Shown here piece after piece: positions 62,919 through 64,000 of a stretch of 64,000 nucleotides of DNA. The DNA lies in NCBI RefSeq assembly GCF_004798905.1, contig NZ_SDMO01000010.1, forward strand, positions 62,001 through 126,000. The letters run 5' to 3'. The notes beneath the pieces were generated by a model, which had not been told where the DNA came from, ran no database searches, and worked only from the letters and a program-made list of their open reading frames with translations. A program made the position numbers and the translations under genes. Source of the stretch: Halomonas borealis. GTDB taxonomy: Bacteria > Pseudomonadota > Gammaproteobacteria > Pseudomonadales > Halomonadaceae. The stretch's first letter is position 1. Every line of letters begins with the position of its first letter.

Positions 62919-63838
62919 TATGTCTCCTCCTCGATGGACCCGATCATCTCCAGCGCCGCGTCGATGGCCGCCGACTCGAGCTCGACCGTCCAGCCGCCAC
63001 GCCCCGGGGCCTTGGGCGGCTCAGGCGGGAACAGCAGCAGGAAATGCCGGGCACGCTGCAACTGAGCCACCGGCCGGGCCTCGACCCTGGCGAAGGGCTC
63101 GCCGGGATCATGAACCACCGAACTGACCCGAGCCACCGGATAGCCCGGCGGGAAGCGACCGGCCAGCCCCGAGGTCATCAGCAGGTCACCCTCGCGGATA
63201 TCGGCGGTATCCGGCACGTGCAACACGCTGAGCGCATCGTACTGGCCAGTGCCCTGGAGGATGAACCGCAGGCCATTGCGATTGACCTGAACCGGCAGCG
63301 AATGACTGGCGTCGGACAGCATGAGCACTCGGCTGGCATAGGCCGACACCGAGGTCACCTGCCCGACCAGCCCGGCGGCATCCATCACCGGCTGACCGAC
63401 GAAGACGCCATCGCGTCGACCGCGATCGATCACCATGCGGTGACTGAAGGGATCGGGGTCCAGCGACAGCAGCTCGGTGGTGATGAAGGGGATATCATGC
63501 TCGCGGGTGGCATCGAGCAGCTCGCGCAGCCGCACATTCTCGGCGGTCAAGCTGGCGGTGCGCTGGGCGCGATGCGAGAGGGTCAGGATCTGCTCACGCA
63601 GCTGGCGATTCTCGTCCAGCAACTCACGCTGATCGGAAAACGCCAGCGACGCCCAGTTGAGGGCGTCGCTGGGCTGGCTGACCAGCCACTGGATGGGCGC
63701 CACCGCGGTCGACAGCTGGGCCCGCACGGGCTCCATGCGCGTGAAACGTAGATCCGCAAACATCAGGGCAACGGCGAGGAGCACGCACAGCAGCATGCGA
63801 TACCCCGGCACCGAGCCATGCGAGAACAGCGGTTTGAT
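62918..63838 (-). CDS. mreC: Rod-shape determining protein MreC, probable AUC start
   Basis: 306 residues if initiated at ATC 63838. Membrane helix ([18 protein letters not shown]), coiled coil ([20 protein letters not shown]) and the beta-rich domain ([35 protein letters not shown]). MreC orthologues begin MKPLF-x-x-G; here the matching codons read ATC-AAA-CCG-CTG-TTC, preceded by GGGAGAGGA at ideal distance and by an in-frame TAG four codons earlier. The only conventional start is GTG 63811, which lacks a ribosome site and drops that block. No ATG is available in frame. Confidence 0.9.
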   Translation of the reverse strand: MKPLFSHGSVPGYRMLLCVLLAVALMFADLRFTRMEPVRAQLSTAVAPIQWLVSQPSDALNWASLAFSDQRELLDENRQLREQILTLSHRAQRTASLTAENVRLRELLDATREHDIPFITTELLSLDPDPFSHRMVIDRGRRDGVFVGQPVMDAAGLVGQVTSVSAYASRVLMLSDASHSLPVQVNRNGLRFILQGTGQYDALSVLHVPDTADIREGDLLMTSGLAGRFPPGYPVARVSSVVHDPGEPFARVEARPVAQLQRARHFLLLFPPEPPKAPGRGGWTVELESAAIDAALEMIGSIEEET

Positions 63839-63876
63839 AGCGTCCTCTCCCTATACTTCCTTCTGGCGGCGCTGTA

Positions 63877-63921
63877 GGGAACGCGCGAACGCCGCCGGCG
63901 GCGAGCCTCAAGCGCGTTCCC
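63877..63921 (-). promoter_or_regulatory. Long hairpin between mreB and mreC
   Basis: GGGAACGCGC (63877-63886) pairs perfectly with GCGCGTTCCC (63912-63921), with a further GCCGCC/GGCGGC palindrome in the loop. It has no T-run, so it looks like an mRNA stability or attenuation element rather than a terminator. A weak TATAGG -10 lies just before mreC. Confidence 0.5.
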
Positions 63922-63978
63922 GATGACCCTACGCACTTCCGCCTGCTCGCTGGTCGCCGCCATCCATCGGGGCTTTCG

Positions 63979-64000
63979 TTAGTCGCTGGAGAGCAGCTCG
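63979..64000 (-). CDS. mreB: Rod-shape determining protein MreB, last codons (partial)
   Basis: The window ends inside a minus-strand frame reading Glu-Leu-Leu-Ser-Ser-Asp then TAA (63979-63981). MreB proteins end with an acidic GGDLFSEE-like tail, and mreB precedes mreC in gammaproteobacteria. Only six codons are visible, so this rests mostly on gene order. Confidence 0.6.

Overview
This window is a high-GC, almost purely core-genome segment of a gammaproteobacterium. Gene order and protein sequences point to the Halomonadaceae (Halomonas-like): from the Nudix/ThiE gene to the mre genes, the order follows the dcw / petABC / mla / lpt / rpoN neighbourhood known from Pseudomonas, with local gains and losses. 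The proteins are rich in acidic residues, as expected for a moderate halophile. No insertion sequence, prophage, CRISPR array or tRNA was seen.

Layout. 1-211: 3' end of an N-carbamoylputrescine amidase gene, then a perfect 9-copy 7-bp tandem repeat. 395-5946 (minus): mutT-type Nudix/ThiE fusion, argJ, secA and a small secretory ORF directly upstream of secA that resembles a SecM arrest peptide. 6017-6478 (plus): dciA. 6621-24217 (minus): an unbroken division and cell-wall cluster (lpxC, ftsZ, ftsA, ftsQ, ddlB, murC, murG, ftsW, murD, mraY, murF, murE, ftsI, ftsL, rsmH), with no mraZ; RNase P RNA (rnpB) sits directly upstream. 24669-28890: rsmI divergent from lpoA-yraN-diaA-dolP. 28977-35318 (minus): sspB, sspA, petC, petB, petA, rpsI, rplM, zapE. 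35505-38097: zapG (plus), a Nif3-like gene (minus) and a DegS/AlgW protease gene (plus). 38175-45017 (minus): hisD, hisG, murA, ibaG, mlaB-C-D-E-F. 45207-52279 (plus): kdsD, kdsC, lptC, lptA, lptB, rpoN, hpf, ptsN, rapZ, ptsO, then a decayed kinase-like pseudogene. 52926-64000: pmbA, darP (plus), tldD, yhdP, rng, maf, mreD, mreC and the last codons of mreB.

Functionally the window is an envelope-building and division region. It holds the cytoplasmic steps of peptidoglycan synthesis from MurA through MurG except MurB, together with the divisome core, the SecA motor, lipid A commitment (LpxC), Kdo supply (KdsD/KdsC), part of the Lpt pathway, the Mla retrograde lipid system, the YhdP lipid-transport protein and the MreCD elongasome, alongside the respiratory bc1 complex.

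Most of the window is well described elsewhere. The least ordinary signals are regulatory: the SecM-like leader of secA with a matching RNA stem; three tandem -24/-12-like sigma-54 elements in front of rpoN itself; an mreC gene whose best start codon is AUC; and small dispersed repeats lying between genes and their terminators.
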